Below, one piece after another: positions 60,917 to 64,000 of a DNA stretch of 64,000 bases. Origin of the DNA: JBGSBR01 sp041730495 (GTDB lineage Bacteria; Patescibacteriota; Microgenomatia; UBA1406; GWC2-37-13); assembly GCA_041730495.1 (NCBI GenBank), contig JBGSBR010000001.1, positions 1 to 64,000 on the forward strand, given 5' to 3'. Position 1 is the first letter of the stretch. Each line of letters opens with the position of its first letter. The notes beneath the pieces were generated by a model, which was given only the letters and a program-made list of their open reading frames with translations, was not told the origin of the DNA and searched no databases. Made by a program: the position numbers and the translations under genes.

Positions 60917-61828
60917 ATGAAACATCCTGAATATCAGTATTTAGATCTTCTGAAAGACATCCGTGATAATGGGACATACAAAGATGACCGCACGGGTACA
61001 GGCACATACAGTGTTTTCGGTCGTCAGATCCGCTTCGATCTAGCTGATGGCTTTCCCCTCCTTACTACTAAAAAAGTTTACTTACGCGGCATAATCCATG
61101 AGTTACTTTGGTTTCTACGTGGTGAATCAAACATCAGACCATTACTACAAAACAACGTCCATATCTGGGATGATTGGCCACTCCGCTACTATGTTCAAAG
61201 CATGAAACAAGCTGGAAAAGAGCCATTATCTCGTGAAGAGTTTCTTGAAAAAGTCATCAATGATGAAGCTTTTGCCTTGCAATGGGGCGAGCTTGGACCG
61301 GTCTACGGAGTACAATGGCGTCACTGGAAACGACCTGAGGGCGGTGAGGTTGATCAGATTGCAGGGCTAATCGAACAGATTAAAAAGAACCCAGACTCTC
61401 GACGCCTTATCGTGAGTGGCTGGAATGCAGCCGATATCGAAGAAATGGCTAAATCTGGATTACCGCCTTGTCATACGATTTTCCAGTTCTATGTACTTAA
61501 TGGCGTCATCTCTTGCCAACTGTATCAACGTAGTGCGGATATGTTCTTAGGAGTACCATTCAATATCGCCTCATACGCATTGCTGCTCATGATGGTCGCA
61601 CAAGTCACTGGCTATAAACCAGGTGAGTTCGTGCATACCTTTGGTGATGCACATATCTATAAAAACCACCTCGATCAAGTAGAAGAACAGCTGAGTCGAA
61701 CTCCCAAAGAGTTTCCCCAGATGAAACTTAATCCGAAGGTGAAAAATATCTTTGAGTTCACGTTTGAAGATTTCACGCTTGAAGGGTACGATCCATACCC
61801 TGCTATTAAAGCACCCGTGGCTGTATAA
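60917..61828 (+). CDS. thyA: Thymidylate synthase
   Basis: 303 residues. Makes dTMP from dUMP using methylene-tetrahydrofolate. Seen: N-terminal YQYLDLLKDIRDNGTYKDDRTGTGT (phosphate-binding Arg), LRGIIHELLWFLRG, VYGVQWRHW, the catalytic Cys in LPPCHTIFQFY (about 184), SADMFLGVPFNIASYALL and HTFGDAHIYKNH. Complete. It produces dihydrofolate, recycled by folA two genes downstream. Confidence 0.96.
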   Translation: MKHPEYQYLDLLKDIRDNGTYKDDRTGTGTYSVFGRQIRFDLADGFPLLTTKKVYLRGIIHELLWFLRGESNIRPLLQNNVHIWDDWPLRYYVQSMKQAGKEPLSREEFLEKVINDEAFALQWGELGPVYGVQWRHWKRPEGGEVDQIAGLIEQIKKNPDSRRLIVSGWNAADIEEMAKSGLPPCHTIFQFYVLNGVISCQLYQRSADMFLGVPFNIASYALLLMMVAQVTGYKPGEFVHTFGDAHIYKNHLDQVEEQLSRTPKEFPQMKLNPKVKNIFEFTFEDFTLEGYDPYPAIKAPVAV

Positions 61829-61831
61829 CAT

Positions 61832-62203
61832 ATGAATATTTACGTTAGTCATAGTAGTAACTTCGATTATCAAACTGAGTTATATCTACCATTAAAAACA
61901 ATCTTAAAGGATCACACTCTTATTCTTCCTCATGAGAAAGATGCCAAACCTTTTCCAGTCAGAGAATTATTTTCTGACAAAAAATGTGACTTGGTAATAG
62001 CTGAGGTCTCATTCCCTTCAACCGGTCAAGGAATAGAGTTAGGATGGGCAGATAGTTTGAAGATCCCTGTTTTATACCTACTCAGAAAGGATATAAAAGC
62101 ATCAGAAAGCATATTTACTATATCATCCAAAATGATCATTTATGATCAACTTATCTACACAAAAGATACTATACTATCCGAAGTTACTAGCTTTTTGAGT
62201 TAA
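61832..62203 (+). CDS. Nucleoside 2-deoxyribosyltransferase-like protein
   Basis: 123 residues. Small Rossmann-like fold of the NDT family. It starts MNIYVSHSS and carries AEVSFPSTGQGIELGWA (about 57-73), matching the family block in which the Glu of G-x-x-I-E-L-G (E69) is the nucleophile. It may swap bases on deoxyribosides or act on modified nucleotides. Its position between thyA and folA supports a nucleotide-salvage role. Overall similarity is short, so 'NDT-like' is preferred. It begins 3 nt after thyA. Confidence 0.75.
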   Translation: MNIYVSHSSNFDYQTELYLPLKTILKDHTLILPHEKDAKPFPVRELFSDKKCDLVIAEVSFPSTGQGIELGWADSLKIPVLYLLRKDIKASESIFTISSKMIIYDQLIYTKDTILSEVTSFLS

Positions 62204-62227
62204 ATAGTTACCTGTAATCAACACTAT

Positions 62228-62761
62228 ATGAACGCTCCCCACATCAGTATCGTCGCCGCAATCGGAGCTAAAGATCGTGCGCTTGGCAAAGATAACAAGA
62301 TCCCATGGCGGATCCGAGAAGATCTCATCCACCTCAAAACACTCACCAAAGACCAAGTCGTCATACTTGGCCGCAAATCATACGACTCTATGGCCTGGTA
62401 CTATGGAAAATCAGGCAATCCCATGCCAGGTAAACTCTATATCATCATTACTCGCAATAAAAATTATGAACCAACTATTGGAAACACACTGGTAGTAGGC
62501 TCTATCGAAGAAGGATTACAAAATGTCAAAAAAAATAACATTTCGAATGCTTATGTTATTGGTGGTGCAGAAATATTTAAGATGGCACTTCCCTATGTCG
62601 ATACGTTATATCTGACATTAGTTAAGGGTGCATATGAAGCAGATACCTTTTTCCCAGAATATAATGATTTTGTAATGATTGAACAGTCGGATTGGAAAGA
62701 AGAAAACGGTTTTCAGTATAGCTTTACCACACTCATAAAGAAGACCAATGCAACAGCTTAA
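62228..62761 (+). CDS. folA: Dihydrofolate reductase
   Basis: 177 residues. NADPH-dependent reduction of dihydrofolate. Seen: ISIVAAIGAKDRALGKDNKIPWRIREDLIHLKTLT, with the catalytic acid Asp at the DHFR position, VVILGRKSYDSM and the nucleotide motif AYVIGGAEIFKMALPYVDTLYLT. Slightly longer than E. coli FolA (159). It completes the dTMP cycle with thyA. Confidence 0.95.
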   Translation: MNAPHISIVAAIGAKDRALGKDNKIPWRIREDLIHLKTLTKDQVVILGRKSYDSMAWYYGKSGNPMPGKLYIIITRNKNYEPTIGNTLVVGSIEEGLQNVKKNNISNAYVIGGAEIFKMALPYVDTLYLTLVKGAYEADTFFPEYNDFVMIEQSDWKEENGFQYSFTTLIKKTNATA

Positions 62762-62787
62762 ATATAAATGTCACAATTTATGACAAA

Positions 62788-63453
62788 TCATTCTACCTCT
62801 TCAAAAATAGCTTTTGAGTAAAAATCAGGATCTACATCTAGTCGTAACTGCGCAGGATCTGCTTTATCGACACAGATAATACCCTCCATATGATCTACTT
62901 CATGCTGGATCACTCGATTAAGTATCTTACCGATCTGAGTTTCATCGCTGAGCTCAAATAATTGCTTAGCACCCGTTTCATCATAATACTCAAGCTCAAC
63001 TGTCGCTGGGCGCACGACTGGTGCGATGATTGGCTCGGCACTCATACACATTTCTGGAAATATAAACTTTTTATCCGACGTTTTAGTGATAACGGGGTTG
63101 ATAATCGTAACTAATGAGTCAGAATCAAGCTTAAACAAGGCTTTTACAGCCTCATCTGTGTCAGGCGGGATGTAAACAACTGAGAACCGCTCCGGGATCC
63201 CTACCTGCACAGCAGTAATACCACGACCAATACCGGTGATACTTCTAAAGGTGATTAAGCAGCTTTTGAGGTACTCAAGCTTGGCTTGGAACTCAGTAGT
63301 TGGAATAGAGCTAAGCTCAACTTGCTGTGATTTCTCTCGTAACGCGGTATACTCGCCTATTTGGTGGATAAACTGACCTGTATCTTGCAACTGTTCGTAA
63401 CGCTCAGTTTTATAAACGGTACCGGCTGGAAGAGTGGGTTTGAATGAAGTCAT
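62788..63453 (-). CDS. def: Peptide deformylase
   Basis: 221 residues. Removes formyl from nascent N-termini with a metal. All three motifs are seen: motif 1 GRGITAVQVGIP (for GxGxAAxQ), motif 2 EMCMS (for EGCLS, the Cys ligand) and motif 3 QHEVDH (HExxH, two His ligands). The GxGxAAxQ Ala-Ala is Thr-Ala here. An N-terminal extension of about 70 residues makes it longer than the usual 170-190. ATG 63453 is chosen because TATAAT ends exactly 6 nt before it. The ATG at 63459 touches the -10 box. Confidence 0.92.
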   Translation of the reverse strand: MTSFKPTLPAGTVYKTERYEQLQDTGQFIHQIGEYTALREKSQQVELSSIPTTEFQAKLEYLKSCLITFRSITGIGRGITAVQVGIPERFSVVYIPPDTDEAVKALFKLDSDSLVTIINPVITKTSDKKFIFPEMCMSAEPIIAPVVRPATVELEYYDETGAKQLFELSDETQIGKILNRVIQHEVDHMEGIICVDKADPAQLRLDVDPDFYSKAIFEEVE

Positions 63454-63459
63454 GAGCAT

Positions 63460-63465
63460 ATTATA
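63460..63465 (-). promoter_or_regulatory. -10 box of def, leaderless
   Basis: TATAAT exactly 6 nt before ATG 63453. It excludes the upstream ATG 63459. Confidence 0.7.
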
Positions 63466-63478
63466 CCCCGTGTTTTGC

Positions 63479-63484
63479 TACAAT
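63479..63484 (+). promoter_or_regulatory. -10 box of the right-edge glycosyltransferase gene, leaderless
   Basis: TACAAT exactly 6 nt before ATG 63491, divergent from def. Confidence 0.65.
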
Positions 63485-63490
63485 GACTAC

Positions 63491-64000
63491 ATGCAACTGC
63501 CTGTCTATGTCTATGATCCCACTCTCACGGATACTGCGAGTCAAGTCCGCGGTATTGGACGATACTTACTGTTACTACAAGAAAACTTCGGTACAGAGTG
63601 GCAGTTTGTGAGTGATACCACGAAGATACCGTATGAATCGACTGTAATACAACCTTTCTTCAATCTGATTGTGCCATCACCACTTAAAAAGCGAATTGCT
63701 CGACGACAAATAGCCGTGATACATGATTTAATTCCCGCAAAATACCCGAAATTCTTTCCTATTGGCTGGAAAGGTAAATGGCATGCTTTCTGGAATTTAC
63801 GCCATTTGCGTAAAGATTATGACCTCATCATCGCAGTCTCTGAGACGACTAAGCAAGATACTGTAACTCATCTCAAGATCCCAGCTCAAAAAATACAGGT
63901 CGTATATAACACCATACCTCGCATTATGCTCCCTCATCTCGATAAAACTGGAACTCAACATCCCTTTCACCAGGTGGGCGAAAAAAATGAAGCCGCTTTT
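63491..64000 (+). CDS. Glycosyltransferase family 4-like, partial (right edge)
   Basis: 170 codons are present and the frame stays open to the window end. The N-terminal Rossmann half of a GT-B glycosyltransferase: MQLPVYVYDPTLT, SQVRGIGRYLLLL (a glycine-rich start, normally GGIGRY), VIHDLIPAKYP, and the linker strand IIAVSETTKQDTVTHL with VVYNTIP, all typical of GT4 enzymes. The catalytic C-terminal half with the E-x7-E motif is outside the window. Probably acts on cell-surface glycans. Confidence 0.82.
   Translation, partial: MQLPVYVYDPTLTDTASQVRGIGRYLLLLQENFGTEWQFVSDTTKIPYESTVIQPFFNLIVPSPLKKRIARRQIAVIHDLIPAKYPKFFPIGWKGKWHAFWNLRHLRKDYDLIIAVSETTKQDTVTHLKIPAQKIQVVYNTIPRIMLPHLDKTGTQHPFHQVGEKNEAAF

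Noticed and set aside
1..64000. UGA recoded to glycine (Absconditabacteria/Gracilibacteria code)
   Set aside because: TGA serves as a normal stop, for example in the four-helix-bundle gene, and conserved proteins are full length without in-frame TGA.

Overview
The window reads as a chromosome segment from a small-genome, AT-rich bacterium of the Candidate Phyla Radiation (Patescibacteria) type. This is inferred from gene content and style, since there is no rRNA to place it. Supporting signs are very compact gene packing with 1-4 nt overlaps, TGA used as a normal stop (so not the UGA-glycine lineages), and a ComEC reduced to its competence domain. Others are four-helix-bundle and PaaX/Cas2-like proteins, huge surface proteins, archaeal-flavoured enzymes (TyrRS, and a PPAT fused to a GTP-type dephospho-CoA kinase), and almost no Shine-Dalgarno sequences. 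Instead, at least ten genes have a -10 box exactly 6 nt before the ATG, which predicts leaderless mRNAs. Several more have 5-8 nt.

Layout. 1-13.3 kb (minus strand): partial leuS, a membrane rhodanese-like protein without its catalytic Cys, a MacB/FtsX-type permease, its ATPase, and a 2391-residue secreted beta-propeller/FN3 protein. The last four appear to form one operon behind a sigma70 promoter whose -10 lies inside a perfect inverted repeat. 13.5-24 kb: CoA-synthesis fusion, RRM/RGG RNA-binding protein, an unknown gene behind a clear SAM-I riboswitch and terminator, archaeal-type tyrS, a double-GGDEF-like protein, transketolase, a P-type cation ATPase and a HEPN-like orphan. 24-31 kb: accessory region with small SD-led genes, a GNAT-like protein, umuC and umuD split by an M29 aminopeptidase, two tandem paralogues with a new-looking CxC...YCWG motif, and a 10-N assembly gap in a very GC-rich patch.

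31-41.7 kb (mostly plus): two envelope glycosyltransferases flanking a compact structured RNA, secE-nusG, two unknown genes, rplK-rplA, two surface proteins, and a comEA / four-helix-bundle / comEC uptake operon. 41.7-51.7 kb: a 1330-residue MerR-HTH / membrane / YadA-head / peptidase S74 chimera, an O-antigen-ligase-like TPR protein, a second membrane-anchored fibre protein, an 877-nt AT-rich region with degenerate repeats, and a PaaX/Cas2-like regulator.

51-64 kb: a LysM-M23 peptidase, glutamate dehydrogenase, thioredoxin reductase, a CsoR-like repressor, and rho with a probable 180-nt structured ncRNA upstream. Then come fmt, an unknown gene, a thymidylate cluster (dut, thyA, NDT-like, folA), def and a partial glycosyltransferase.

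The genes join basic information processing (LeuRS, TyrRS, L1, L11, NusG, Rho, Fmt, Def) to an unusually large cell-surface programme (adhesins, glycosyltransferases, secretion-type ABC transporter, cell-wall hydrolase) and DNA uptake, as expected for an episymbiont. No tRNA, rRNA, insertion sequence, prophage or true CRISPR array was recognised.
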